Positions 29,412 through 38,586 of a DNA stretch of 64,000 bases are shown piece by piece (positions within the stretch are counted from its first letter, which is position 1; each line of letters starts with the position of its first letter). The DNA lies in contig DELD01000011.1 in NCBI GenBank assembly GCA_002354205.1, positions 1 through 64,000 of the forward strand, written 5' to 3'. A program made the position numbers and the translations under genes. The notes beneath the pieces were generated by a model, which did not search any database, was not told where the DNA came from, and saw only the letters and a list, made by a program, of their open reading frames with translations. The DNA is from Micavibrio sp. UBA2705. Its GTDB lineage: Bacteria; Pseudomonadota; Alphaproteobacteria; Micavibrionales; Micavibrionaceae.

Positions 29412-29484
29412 TACCCAGTATAAGACGACGAATAAAACGCCCAGAATAAGAAAAAGATTAAGTAACTATATACAATTTATAGAA

Positions 29485-30327
29485 ATGATGAACATGAACA
29501 AAATTACATCAACCTTAATGGTTTTGCTACTGTGCCTTGGCGCACATAACGCCGACGCGGCAATCCAAAACACTTATTCTGACACAGGCATGTTTCTGAC
29601 CGCAGAACTTGATAACAGCACTGCACCACAAACAACACATCAGGACAGCGCCGTCAAACGCAGCTTTTCTGAACTTAATAAAATGATTGAACCTGCCGCA
29701 GGTGAAGCGCAGACGCATGCACAAACAATGCATGACTCGCACCACGCCGCAGCGGACAACACCGGAGATCATAACGCACATGTTCTTGACGACCACGGCA
29801 ACGTGATCTCGCACAGCGCAGAGCATGGCACTGGTGGCCTACCGCAGTTTGACCCGACATGGTTTGCGTCTCAAATATTTTGGCTCGCTGTTGTTTTTGC
29901 TTTTATGTATATTTTCTTCGCCAAGAAAGGCTTACCTGACATTGCAAATAGCCTTGATGCGCGTGAAACACGCATAAAAACGGACATTGAAAGCGCTGAG
30001 AAAATTAACGCCCAAGCGCAAAGCGTTAAGGCTGACCACGAACGCATCTTAAAAGAATCAAAAGACAAATCTTCTGAAATCATCAACACAACCCAAGAAG
30101 AGCTAAAGTCTAAAGCAAACGAAGCCGTTGAAGCTTTCCGCGCAAACCAAGATAAAGTCACCGCAGATTTAGACAAATCAATAACTGCCGCAAAAGCTGC
30201 CGCTCTATCAGATATGCATGGCGTTGCAGCAGATGCTGCAATGCAGGCCGCTTCCAAAATCATCAATGTTGATGCAGATATTAGCGCCGTCAAATCCGTC
30301 GTTCAAAAATTAGATAAAGCTGCTTAA
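29485..30327 (+). CDS. atpG: ATP synthase F0 subunit b' with a secreted His-rich N-terminal extension
   Basis: 280 residues, much longer than the ~160-180 usual for b'. The C-terminal 165 residues are standard: FDPTWFASQIFWL and one membrane helix, then a long Lys/Glu/Ala coiled coil forming the stator stalk. Ahead of it is a cleavable-looking signal peptide (TLMVLLLCLGAHNADA) and about 90 residues rich in His, Asp, Ala and Thr (about 75-115 especially) that would lie in the periplasm. Some alphaproteobacterial b' subunits have a short periplasmic lead; this one is long. Three in-frame ATGs (29485, 29488, 29494) are possible starts. Confidence 0.85.
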   Translation: MMNMNKITSTLMVLLLCLGAHNADAAIQNTYSDTGMFLTAELDNSTAPQTTHQDSAVKRSFSELNKMIEPAAGEAQTHAQTMHDSHHAAADNTGDHNAHVLDDHGNVISHSAEHGTGGLPQFDPTWFASQIFWLAVVFAFMYIFFAKKGLPDIANSLDARETRIKTDIESAEKINAQAQSVKADHERILKESKDKSSEIINTTQEELKSKANEAVEAFRANQDKVTADLDKSITAAKAAALSDMHGVAADAAMQAASKIINVDADISAVKSVVQKLDKAA

Positions 30328-30356
30328 GCAGACCATTGTATTAAAAGGATAAAATT

Positions 30357-30851
30357 ATGTCAGAATTCTTTTCAGACACACATAGCTGGGTTCTCATATC
30401 ATTCCTACTCTTTGTAGTGCTTGCTTACAAAATGGGACGTGGCTCAGTAACATCTGCCCTAGACAGCCATATCGAAACAGCACGTAAAGACGTTGAAGAA
30501 GCAGAAAACCTACGCGTAGAAGCGCAAGAGTTACTTTCTGAATACCAGCGCATGAAACGTGAAACAGCATCTGAGGCAGAAGACGTTATTAAAACCGCAG
30601 AAGAGCACGCACAGAAAATCCGCGAAAAAGCATCTAAAGAGTTAGACGCCGAACTTGCACGCCGTGAAGAACAGCTTAAAGAACGCCTTTCTTTAATGGA
30701 AGCGCAGGCAATTGAGGAAATGCGCGCCTATGCCGCGGACCTAGCGATCAAAGCGACACGCGAAATTATCGTTGATAACATCGACAGCAAGAAAGCAAAG
30801 TCACTTAATGACCAAGCAATAAGTGACGTAGAAAAAAGCTTCGCAGCATAA
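30357..30851 (+). CDS. atpF: ATP synthase F0 subunit b
   Basis: 164 residues, normal length. One N-terminal membrane helix (about 10-27, SWVLISFLLFVVLAY) is followed by a long amphipathic coiled coil with Glu, Arg and Ala that dimerises with b' to form the peripheral stalk. It lies 29 bp after the b' gene with an AAAGGA site. It is the last of the F0 cluster. Confidence 0.93.
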   Translation: MSEFFSDTHSWVLISFLLFVVLAYKMGRGSVTSALDSHIETARKDVEEAENLRVEAQELLSEYQRMKRETASEAEDVIKTAEEHAQKIREKASKELDAELARREEQLKERLSLMEAQAIEEMRAYAADLAIKATREIIVDNIDSKKAKSLNDQAISDVEKSFAA

Positions 30852-30881
30852 AATCCGCGCAGATTACATTCTAAATATTAT

Positions 30882-30920
30882 ATAGGGGGCTTTTGACATG
30901 ACTGAATTAAAAGCCCCTAT
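30882..30920 (+). promoter_or_regulatory. Hairpin enclosing the mazG ribosome site and start codon
   Basis: ATAGGGGGCTTTT (30882-30894) is complementary to AAAAGCCCCTAT (30909-30920): 12 base pairs with one bulged G. The loop is 14 bases. The 5' arm contains the mazG ribosome site (AGGGGG, 30884-30889) and the loop contains the ATG at 30898. Folding would hide the ribosome site, so translation could respond to temperature, to a protein, or to coupling with upstream ribosomes. Confidence 0.55.
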
Positions 30921-31701
30921 TTATCAACTGCTCGATGTTATGAGCAAGCTACGCGACCCAGATGGCGGCTGCCCATGGGATTTAGAACAAGACTTCGCCA
31001 GCATCGCCCCTTACACCATCGAAGAAGCCTACGAAGTCGCAGACGCGATTGACCGCGGCGACCACGATGATATTAAAGAAGAACTCGGTGACTTGTTGCT
31101 ACAGGTCGTCTTCCACGCGCAAATGGCCAAGGAAGAAAACCTTTTCACCTTTGATGATGTCGCTCAATCCATCACCGACAAAATGATTTTCCGTCATCCG
31201 CATGTATTTGAAGATGACAGCGCCGACAGCGCCGCCCATGTCCTTGAGAAATGGGAACAGCGCAAAGATTTAGAGAAAGCCAATAAAGGCAAAGACAAGG
31301 GTGAAAACACCAGTGTCCTTGACGACATTCCAATGAACATGCCCGCAATGCTTCGCGCGCATAAATTACAAAAGAAAGCCGTTAAAGAAGGTTTTGAGTG
31401 GAATAACGTTCTTGATGTTTTTGACAAGGTGGACGAAGAACTCGCCGAGTTAAAAGAAGCCATAGCAAGCGGCGACCAAGACCATATCTTAGAAGAGTAT
31501 GGCGACGTGTTATTCACCGTCACCAATATCGGGCGAAAATTAGGTCTAGATAGCGAACACGCCATGCGTAAGACCAATCAAAAGTTCGAAAAACGCTTCC
31601 GCGGCATGGAAAACGATTGCCGCGCCGAAGACAAAACGCTGCGTGATATTACATTCCAAGAGCGTGAAGCGCTTTGGAACAAACAGAAGACAAAAAGCTA
31701 G
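30898..31701 (+). CDS. mazG: Nucleoside triphosphate pyrophosphohydrolase MazG
   Basis: 267 residues with two MazG domains. The first has the GGCPWDLEQ lead, EEAYEVADAI and EELGDLLLQVVFHAQ. The second, near residue 160 onward, has EGFEWNNVLDVFDKVDEELAELKEA and EYGDVLFTVTN. MazG hydrolyses NTPs to NMPs and in E. coli lowers ppGpp-linked signals. It follows atpF by 46 bp. Its ribosome site is inside a strong potential hairpin. Its 3' end overlaps the convergent unknown gene by 53 bp. Confidence 0.95.
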   Translation: MTELKAPIYQLLDVMSKLRDPDGGCPWDLEQDFASIAPYTIEEAYEVADAIDRGDHDDIKEELGDLLLQVVFHAQMAKEENLFTFDDVAQSITDKMIFRHPHVFEDDSADSAAHVLEKWEQRKDLEKANKGKDKGENTSVLDDIPMNMPAMLRAHKLQKKAVKEGFEWNNVLDVFDKVDEELAELKEAIASGDQDHILEEYGDVLFTVTNIGRKLGLDSEHAMRKTNQKFEKRFRGMENDCRAEDKTLRDITFQEREALWNKQKTKS

Positions 31702-32518
31702 GCTCCCCTAAAGATTGCCCCAGTTTACGGTCATATGATTTTGACGCGCGCACAAAGTTGCCCTTTGCAGATATGGTATGACTAAACTCAACATTCTGAT
31801 TGGGGTCAATATCTAGCCAGCTTGGGTGCAAGCATTCCCCCATATCACAGATACGCTTCGCCTCACCCCAGAAGCCTGCCATTGTGGAATGGTTCTGCGC
31901 AGTGCTGCCCCTCCAAGCATCATGAAACATGTGCTGTAAATCAGCATAGCCTTCAAAATTCTTCAATATGTCGCGCTGTTTCTTAGATAAATATTGCAAA
32001 TAACGCTGCTCAATCTCATCAGTCATATATATCGTATCTAACAAGATACGACTATCTGCGCCCTCTGGCGCCCCAACCTTATACCCCGCGTTACTCACCA
32101 CAGTACCATCAATACTACTGCCAAGGTCGCACATTAATTTTGTTGCCAAATGATAAGAATAATCGTGATCCCTACAAATATTTACAGCGGGCATTAACTG
32201 CATTGTAAAATTTGCATATCGCACGCAGCCTATATAAGGCAAAATTTTAGCATGATAAATATGATCATGAAAATTTAAACCATCTTCGCGGCGCGCCTGC
32301 GCTTCATCATTATATGGATAAAATCGCAGCACCATACCATAACGGTTAAGAAATAAGTTAAAACCACCTTCACGCGTATATTGCAAATGCCGATACTTAC
32401 TTGGCAGCGGTAATGCCATACGATCAAATATCGGCTGCAATGCCGATACATTCGAATATATGCTTTTATTGGTCTTATACCCCGCAGGCAAACCATTTTC
32501 TATAAACTCGAAGATCAT
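31649..32518 (-). CDS. Protein of unknown function
   Basis: 289 residues from the ATG at 32518. The frame is open to 32590, so a start further up is also possible. The protein is soluble-looking and Tyr/His-rich, with no signal peptide or membrane segment. Segments such as YREGG-like beta strands and a Cys-containing C-terminus are visible, but no domain is recognised. The last 53 bp overlap mazG on the other strand, an unusually long convergent overlap. It is divergent from the 158-residue unknown at 32644. Confidence 0.65.
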   Translation of the reverse strand: MIFEFIENGLPAGYKTNKSIYSNVSALQPIFDRMALPLPSKYRHLQYTREGGFNLFLNRYGMVLRFYPYNDEAQARREDGLNFHDHIYHAKILPYIGCVRYANFTMQLMPAVNICRDHDYSYHLATKLMCDLGSSIDGTVVSNAGYKVGAPEGADSRILLDTIYMTDEIEQRYLQYLSKKQRDILKNFEGYADLQHMFHDAWRGSTAQNHSTMAGFWGEAKRICDMGECLHPSWLDIDPNQNVEFSHTISAKGNFVRASKSYDRKLGQSLGEPSFLSSVCSKALHALGM

Positions 32519-32643
32519 GCAGACACTATAACACAGCACATTGACATAATCAACGCGCTTTCCGCCATTGAGCATCTTGACATAACGCATAAACAGATAT
32601 AATAAAGAGTCTAAATAACAAATATGGGACAGGGAAGATTTTA

Positions 32644-33120
32644 ATGACTTTAGACAATCATCTAACAGACATCTTCAATAAGTTGAATAAAAATATCGAC
32701 AAAACAATTGGCGCAGCACAAAACAATGACGGCAAGCTTGTTATCTGTCCGGGCGGTATCAACAACACTAAACAGCGCTTAAAAACCGTTTTTGGCCTAC
32801 GTTCGCAATATTTTTATGGCCTAGAGAAAAAGGACTTCGCGGCAAATGAAGCGTTCCAAGAATTCTTTGAAAATGTAAAGCAGCGCGGTTACTGCTTAAA
32901 AATCGCAGATATTAAAGAACCTATAAACTACCCGAAAAAACTGCTTAGCCGCGCGCTCATTGGCGCAGGAACTGGCGCACTACTTTGGAAAGTAAGTGTA
33001 CCTTTTATTAAGCTCACTGGCGCAGCGCTTATGGTCGGCGGTGCTGGCCTCACCTGTCTTCGCATGAGCAATACAGGCAAAGCAAAAGTCACGCTTGATA
33101 TATACAAGCCTGAAATATAG
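32644..33120 (+). CDS. Probable membrane-associated protein of unknown function
   Basis: 158 residues. A polar N-terminal part (1-100) is followed by a Gly/Ala/Leu-rich hydrophobic region (about 102-142, with LIGAGTGALLWKV and ALMVGGAGLTCL) long enough for one or two membrane helices, then a short basic tail. AGGGAAG lies upstream of the ATG. It is divergent from the 289-residue unknown and 118 bp upstream of fbaA. I recognise no family. Confidence 0.65.
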   Translation: MTLDNHLTDIFNKLNKNIDKTIGAAQNNDGKLVICPGGINNTKQRLKTVFGLRSQYFYGLEKKDFAANEAFQEFFENVKQRGYCLKIADIKEPINYPKKLLSRALIGAGTGALLWKVSVPFIKLTGAALMVGGAGLTCLRMSNTGKAKVTLDIYKPEI

Positions 33121-33238
33121 CGCCCCACCCTGATATTATCCACAATCAGATTAAATGCTGACTAAAAACCATATAGTGTGCGCGGCACATATTGTATGAT
33201 CTTTTTGCAACTTAACTGTTCAGATAAGGATTATATCT

Positions 33239-34333
33239 ATGCCCTCTACCGTTCAATTGAAACCTGGTGTCGTATTTGGTGAAACATATAAACAGCTTGT
33301 AAAAGCATGTAAAGATGGCGGCTACGCCCTGCCCGCGGTCAACATTGTTGGCACAAATTCATTAAACGCTGTTTTAGAATCAGCAGCAAAAAACAAATCA
33401 GACGTTATCATTCAGCTTTCAAATGGCGGCGCAGAGTTTTATGCAGGCATGGGGTTTGGTGATAGTTTCAAAGCCAAAGTTCTTGGCGCAGTTGCCGCCG
33501 CGCAGCACGTACATTTACTAGCGGAACATTATGGCGTTTGCGTCGTTCTTCACACCGACCACGCCAATAAAAAACTTGTCCCTTGGGTCGAAGCGTTAAT
33601 CGAAGAAGGCCGTAAATACAAAGAAAAGCATGGTGTACCGTTATTTACATCGCACATGATTGACCTTTCTGAAGAAGAACTTGATTACAACATTTCAGAA
33701 TCTGCCCGCATCCTTAAATTGCTTGATGCGCTTGATATGAGCATCGAAATTGAACTTGGCTGTACAGGCGGTGAAGAAGATGGCGTAGGCAGTGATGATA
33801 TTGACGATGCTCGCCTTTACACACAGCCAGAAGACGTATTGCTTGCCTACGAAACATTAACGCCGCTTGGCCATTTCAGCGTTGCCGCATCTTTTGGTAA
33901 TGTCCATGGCGTTTACAAACCGGGTAATGTTGACCTCCGCCCTGATATTTTGAAAAACTCTCAAGCCCTCGTCCAAGAGAAAAATGGGCTAGAAGCCAAC
34001 CCTATTGACTTGGTGTTCCATGGCGGCTCAGGTTCTGAAAAAGCAAAAATCACCGAAGCCATTTCTTACGGTGTGTTTAAAATGAACATTGATACAGACA
34101 CCCAGTTTGCCTTTGCCGAAGCGATTGGCGATTATGTCGAAGCACACCCAATGGCGTTTAACTACCAAATTGATCCAGAAAATGGCGAGCCCTATAAAAA
34201 GCTCTACGATCCACGAAAATGGCTGCGTGAAGCTGAAAAATCAATGATTGCTCGCCTTGATGAAGCTTTTGTTGATCTCGGTTCAAAAGGTAAGTCACTC
34301 GCAACGAGCAAAGACCATGCGGTCGCAGCTTAA
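33239..34333 (+). CDS. fbaA: Class II fructose-bisphosphate aldolase
   Basis: 364 residues, the length of the E. coli FbaA type. Zinc-site segments are VVLHTDHANKK near residue 105 and GNVHGVYKPGN near 225, with the phosphate-binding VFHGGSGS near 263 and KMNIDTDTQ. The enzyme splits fructose 1,6-bisphosphate in glycolysis and joins it in gluconeogenesis. An AAGGA site precedes the ATG. The 118 bp upstream hold a TATGAT-like box at about 33196 but no clear -35. Confidence 0.96.
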   Translation: MPSTVQLKPGVVFGETYKQLVKACKDGGYALPAVNIVGTNSLNAVLESAAKNKSDVIIQLSNGGAEFYAGMGFGDSFKAKVLGAVAAAQHVHLLAEHYGVCVVLHTDHANKKLVPWVEALIEEGRKYKEKHGVPLFTSHMIDLSEEELDYNISESARILKLLDALDMSIEIELGCTGGEEDGVGSDDIDDARLYTQPEDVLLAYETLTPLGHFSVAASFGNVHGVYKPGNVDLRPDILKNSQALVQEKNGLEANPIDLVFHGGSGSEKAKITEAISYGVFKMNIDTDTQFAFAEAIGDYVEAHPMAFNYQIDPENGEPYKKLYDPRKWLREAEKSMIARLDEAFVDLGSKGKSLATSKDHAVAA

Positions 34334-34353
34334 AGACAAGCTCTCACCTATAA

Positions 34354-35379
34354 TTAACCTTCTAAAGTAACGGGATGCCACAGCACATCATCAATATGTG
34401 CGGCACCCGTTATTAGCATCACAAGACGATCAATGCCAAGCGCAATACCGCTACATGCGGGCAGCCCCTGTTCTAACGCCGCAATCAGCTCTTCATCCAC
34501 GGGATAACGCTCTCCATAGGTCGCTTGCTTTGCGTCCATTTCGCTGACAAAGCGCCTACGCTGCTCTTTCGCGTCTGTTAGCTCCCCAAAGCCATTGGCG
34601 AGCTCTACCCCCGCTATATAGACCTCAAAGCGTTCTGCATAGCGCGGATCGTTTTGTTTAACCTGCGCTAAAGCCGCCAAACGCTTTGGGTAATCATATA
34701 ATATGGTCGGCTGCGCCATGCCCAGATGCGGCTCAATATATTCAAGCATTACACGGTGGAATAAATCATCCCAGCCATCATCAGCGGCAACATGAAGCCC
34801 CTTCGCTGCAATTGTGGCGGCAAAACCATCACGGTCATCTAAATAAAGATCCAAATCGATATCCGCATAACGCGCGAAACATTCTTTAACGCTTATCTTC
34901 TGCCACGGCGCATCCGTATCAACGCTATGCCCCTGCCATTTATATGCATCAATACCTACTATATCAGCGCAATGCTTTATCAGATCTATTGTTTCAGCCA
35001 TTAGAGCTTCATAGCTATGCGCCGTATTATACCATTCAATCATCGTAAATTCAGGGCTGTGCAATTTTGTATCGTCTGCGTTACGAAACACATGGCAAAT
35101 TTGATAAATCCGTTCTAGCCCCGCTGAGAGCAATTTTTTCATTCCAAATTCAGGGCTAGTATGCAAATACAAGTTTTGCTTGCTTTGCAGTGACACATCT
35201 TTATATTGCGTTTGAAAGGCATGTATATGGGTATCCATACACGGGCTAATCTGCAAAATTGGTGTTTCTACTTCAAGGTAATCAAGCCCATCGAAGAAAC
35301 TGCGTATCGCACTTATGATCGCGCGGCGCTGCTTTAGACGAGCGATTTTCGCTTCAAAAGTAACTTTTTCAAAAAACAT
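34354..35379 (-). CDS. epmA: EF-P lysylating enzyme EpmA (GenX/PoxA)
   Basis: 341 residues, a class II lysyl-tRNA synthetase core without the anticodon-binding domain. Motif 2 is [20 protein letters not shown] near residue 88 and motif 3 is [15 protein letters not shown] near 312, with ELANGFGEL between. EpmA attaches (R)-beta-lysine to the EF-P lysine; efp is at 20080-20646. EpmB, the aminomutase that makes the beta-lysine and is often next to epmA, is not in this window. It is divergent from rpmE. Confidence 0.93.
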   Translation of the reverse strand: MFFEKVTFEAKIARLKQRRAIISAIRSFFDGLDYLEVETPILQISPCMDTHIHAFQTQYKDVSLQSKQNLYLHTSPEFGMKKLLSAGLERIYQICHVFRNADDTKLHSPEFTMIEWYNTAHSYEALMAETIDLIKHCADIVGIDAYKWQGHSVDTDAPWQKISVKECFARYADIDLDLYLDDRDGFAATIAAKGLHVAADDGWDDLFHRVMLEYIEPHLGMAQPTILYDYPKRLAALAQVKQNDPRYAERFEVYIAGVELANGFGELTDAKEQRRRFVSEMDAKQATYGERYPVDEELIAALEQGLPACSGIALGIDRLVMLITGAAHIDDVLWHPVTLEG

Positions 35380-35442
35380 GCTTGCAATCCTTTACTAAAT
35401 TATGTAGAAACACGTTCGGAATTTATATTAGGAGCGAACAAA

Positions 35443-35670
35443 ATGAAAGCCGATATTCATCCTGATTACCATGAAATCACAATTGTGATGACTGATGGTA
35501 CAGAGTATAAGACAAAATCAACTTGGGGCAAAGAAGGCGACATCATGCGTCTTGACGTTGACCCACTGTCTCACCCTGCTTGGCAAGGTGGCACACATCA
35601 AGTTGTTGAAAAAGGTCAGCTATCTAAATTTGAGAACCGTTACGGCGCTCTATTTGGTGCTAAAGAGTAA
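35443..35670 (+). CDS. rpmE: 50S ribosomal protein L31 (zinc-free form)
   Basis: 75 residues, starting [12 protein letters not shown] as expected for L31. The zinc cysteines of the C+ form are absent (no Cys at all), so this is the C- form that does not need zinc. HPAWQGG and the C-terminal RYGALFG are conserved. An AGGAGCG site lies before the ATG and a strong terminator follows at 35713. Confidence 0.96.
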   Translation: MKADIHPDYHEITIVMTDGTEYKTKSTWGKEGDIMRLDVDPLSHPAWQGGTHQVVEKGQLSKFENRYGALFGAKE

Positions 35671-35712
35671 GACTTTTTACATTCTAAGATTTGACCCTTT
35701 GGGGTCTATTTC

Positions 35713-35746
35713 AACAGCCGGGAATCCCTCCTCTCGGCTGTTTTTT
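35713..35746 (+). terminator. Rho-independent terminator after rpmE
   Basis: AACAGCCG (35713-35720) pairs with CGGCTGTT (35735-35742) around a 14-base loop, which may itself pair further through GGGA/TCCC, followed by a run of six T (35741-35746). Confidence 0.9.
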
Positions 35747-35795
35747 ATATTGGAGGGGATAAAAATATAACAATAAAAATATATGGGGAAATTTC

Positions 35796-36242
35796 ATGGC
35801 TACTTTTACAACAAAACAAAAATTACAAAACGACACACTAACACTCACCTTTACTTTCAATGTAAAATCAAAAGATAATCGTAGCATACAGCGTCAATCT
35901 GAATGCGTCATTAAAGCGCCACAGCATATCACCTTAACGCCAGCACACGCACAGCAAATAGAGACCTTTTATACCAATCAATACTGTATTCACGCTGCTA
36001 TGCTACTTGAAACACACTCAAAAAATTATAATTACGCGGAATATATGGCGGCCTTAAAAGCAACGCCGCCAAAAACGCTTTCAACCGCCAATATCAGCCG
36101 TAAAGATCTTGAGGATATGAACGATCACGCGATGAATGCCCATCGCGGCGCAACGCGCGCTGAAATCGATTCAAATAAGCTCGTCAATGGTCGCGGCGTA
36201 AGAAGAATGATTCTTGATACCCAGCTGGACTACACAATATAA
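35796..36242 (+). CDS. Protein of unknown function
   Basis: 148 residues. The N-terminal 45 residues look beta-rich and Thr-rich, and the rest is mixed and His/Asn-rich, ending in a basic segment. No signal peptide, membrane segment or known motif is seen. GGGGAA stands before the ATG. It is flanked by the rpmE terminator and the convergent cca gene, 16 bp away, so it is probably expressed alone. Confidence 0.65.
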   Translation: MATFTTKQKLQNDTLTLTFTFNVKSKDNRSIQRQSECVIKAPQHITLTPAHAQQIETFYTNQYCIHAAMLLETHSKNYNYAEYMAALKATPPKTLSTANISRKDLEDMNDHAMNAHRGATRAEIDSNKLVNGRGVRRMILDTQLDYTI

Positions 36243-36258
36243 ATTGTAACTATAGAGC

Positions 36259-37464
36259 CTAGTTTTTGCTGAACCATTTGATGGCTTCGTATAAACACGC
36301 ATCTCGTTTCGGCGCAAATTTTTCAGCAATCCACCACTCTTCAACATGGCGTAAAGCCTTGCCTAGCCGCGCGCCAGGCTCATAGCCTTCTTCAATCAAC
36401 ATCCCGCCATTAATCGGAAAAATAGGCGCAGTCCAGTTTTTTACTTCTGACAAAATAAATGCAAGAGTATCTTTGCTGATGCTGCCTGATGCGTATAGGT
36501 AAATTACCCCTTGCGTAAGAGTGCTGTGATTATAATAATATAAAAAACAATCAATCGTTTTATGTGGGTATTCCCCGATAAACCTTGAAAGCTCACTAAG
36601 TGTCGAAACATCCCGATTAGAGAGGCTTAAATGCGTTTTCACCGCCAAAGAGCCGCCTGAGCAAATCAAAAACAGCCGCCCAATCAAACTGTAAGCATCA
36701 TACTGTTTTTGCACGGCGCAAAAATGATCCAAATAAGCGCAGCTTTTCCCAAACCATGAAAAAATTGGGTAAGAAGCAAGCATATTCACAGCCTTTTGTG
36801 GCGCATCACTCTCCAATATTTTAAATATCTCTGCTGTAACTCTTTCTTTTGAAACGCGCTCTAGCCCTTCAACTTCTTGTGTGAAAACATCAAGAATATC
36901 GTTATCAAATGCCATATCATAACGTGCGCAAAAACGGAAATAACGCAATATACGCAAATAGTCCTCACGCACACGCGCCCGAGCATCACCAATAAAGGCC
37001 ACGCGGCGTTCGTTTAAATCAGACAATCCTTGCCCTGTCGGGTCATAAATATGCCCTCTTAAATCCATCAACAGGCTATTAAAAGTAAAGTCACGCCGCT
37101 GTGCATCTTCATGCCAATCTGTTGAAAAAGCCACAACGGCGCGGCGACCATCTGTGGCAACATCCCTGCGTAATGTTGTGATTTCCATTGATACACCATG
37201 ACTAACCGCCGTTACTGTGCCGTGCTCAATGCCCGTTGCAATGGCTTTGATATTCGCCTTACTCAGCCTGTCCATAACCTCTTGCGGTAATAAGGGGGTT
37301 GCAATATCAATATCGCTACTTATATGTTTTAAAACGGCGTCGCGTACACAGCCGCCGACAAAAAGGCAGTTGTAATCAAGCGCTTTAAAAACCTGTTTCA
37401 CACCAGTCTTTTTATAGCCCGCCGGCAACGTAATTTTTTTGGACACAGCAAGATCAATCTGCAT
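36259..37464 (-). CDS. cca: CCA tRNA nucleotidyltransferase / poly(A) polymerase family protein
   Basis: 401 residues. The nucleotidyltransferase head has LFVGGCVRD and the catalytic SDIDIAT pair, then EHGTVTAV, RRDFTFNSLLMD and REDYLRILRYFRF, all standard in class II CCA enzymes. The C-terminal region is shorter than in E. coli Cca and I see no clear HD phosphohydrolase motif. It should add CCA to tRNA 3' ends; a poly(A) polymerase role cannot be fully excluded. Confidence 0.9.
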   Translation of the reverse strand: MQIDLAVSKKITLPAGYKKTGVKQVFKALDYNCLFVGGCVRDAVLKHISSDIDIATPLLPQEVMDRLSKANIKAIATGIEHGTVTAVSHGVSMEITTLRRDVATDGRRAVVAFSTDWHEDAQRRDFTFNSLLMDLRGHIYDPTGQGLSDLNERRVAFIGDARARVREDYLRILRYFRFCARYDMAFDNDILDVFTQEVEGLERVSKERVTAEIFKILESDAPQKAVNMLASYPIFSWFGKSCAYLDHFCAVQKQYDAYSLIGRLFLICSGGSLAVKTHLSLSNRDVSTLSELSRFIGEYPHKTIDCFLYYYNHSTLTQGVIYLYASGSISKDTLAFILSEVKNWTAPIFPINGGMLIEEGYEPGARLGKALRHVEEWWIAEKFAPKRDACLYEAIKWFSKN

Positions 37465-37576
37465 AACTTGAAACTTTAACCTATTCGATATCTACATAGT
37501 ATTCTTAATATACTAAAATATTAGAAACGATAATAATTCTATTCATTCTGATTCAAAGCAAACTGGATAAAAAGTA

Positions 37577-38563
37577 ATGACCGATAAGAACAGCCTAAAT
37601 GACCAGCTCACTCACGCCTCAGAAAAACTACAGAAAATCAAAACACAACTTTCCACAATTATTCTGGGGCAAGGCCGCGTTATTGATTTAACTTTAACAT
37701 GCTTAGCGAGTGGCGGTCACCTTATTCTTTTAGGTGTACCAGGGTTAGCAAAAACCAAATTGGTTGAATCTATCGGGACAATTATGGGCGTAGATACCAA
37801 GCGTATTCAATGTACACCTGACCTTATGCCCGCTGACATTATCGGCTCTGAAATTTTAAGTGAAGCCGCTGATGGCAAACGCAGTTTTTCATTCGTTAAA
37901 GGGCCGATATTCGCACAATTACTTATGGCTGATGAAATTAACCGTGCCAGCCCTCGCACGCAATCCGCACTATTACAAGCTATGCAAGAACACCAAGTCA
38001 CCATCGCAGGTAAGACATATGATCTGCCGTCACCGTTTTATGTCCTTGCCACGCAAAACCCGCTAGAACAAGAAGGCACATACCCTCTACCCGAAGCACA
38101 GCTTGACCGTTTTATGATGGAAATTCAAATTGATTATCCTGATTTAGACGCTGAGCGCAACATGGTCTTGGCAACCACCACCAACGCCCCGCAAGTACTC
38201 CGCGCCATAGCATCGCCGCAAGATTTATTAGACATCCAAGCTCTGGTCAAAGACATGCCGCTGCCGGAAACTGTCTTAGATTCCATCGTTACCCTTGTGC
38301 GTAATGCACGCCCTGAAACATCTTCGCAGAAGATTGTTAAAGACTATGTTATTTGGGCTCCGGGGCCTCGCGCTACACAGTCTCTTGCTTTGGCTGTACG
38401 TGCTCATGCCTTAGTCAATGACCGTCAAGTGCCGACTAATGAGGACATCAGGTCGCTTGCGCGGCCAATCCTTAGACACCGCATGAGCCTTAACGCGCAC
38501 GCAATGGCAGACGGCATCACAATCGAGCATATTGTCGATCACCTTATTGAAGAATTCTGTTAA
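37577..38563 (+). CDS. MoxR-family AAA+ ATPase
   Basis: 328 residues. Walker A is GVPGLAKTK near residue 53, Walker B is LLMADEINRASPRTQSALLQAMQE near 115, and sensor-type segments (LATQNPLEQEGTYPLPEAQLDRF) follow. MoxR ATPases act as chaperones for VWA-domain proteins and are regularly paired with DUF58 proteins, as here. First gene of a four-gene plus-strand run. Confidence 0.92.
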   Translation: MTDKNSLNDQLTHASEKLQKIKTQLSTIILGQGRVIDLTLTCLASGGHLILLGVPGLAKTKLVESIGTIMGVDTKRIQCTPDLMPADIIGSEILSEAADGKRSFSFVKGPIFAQLLMADEINRASPRTQSALLQAMQEHQVTIAGKTYDLPSPFYVLATQNPLEQEGTYPLPEAQLDRFMMEIQIDYPDLDAERNMVLATTTNAPQVLRAIASPQDLLDIQALVKDMPLPETVLDSIVTLVRNARPETSSQKIVKDYVIWAPGPRATQSLALAVRAHALVNDRQVPTNEDIRSLARPILRHRMSLNAHAMADGITIEHIVDHLIEEFC

Positions 38564-38586
38564 CTTAAGGGCCAAGGAGGCAAATC

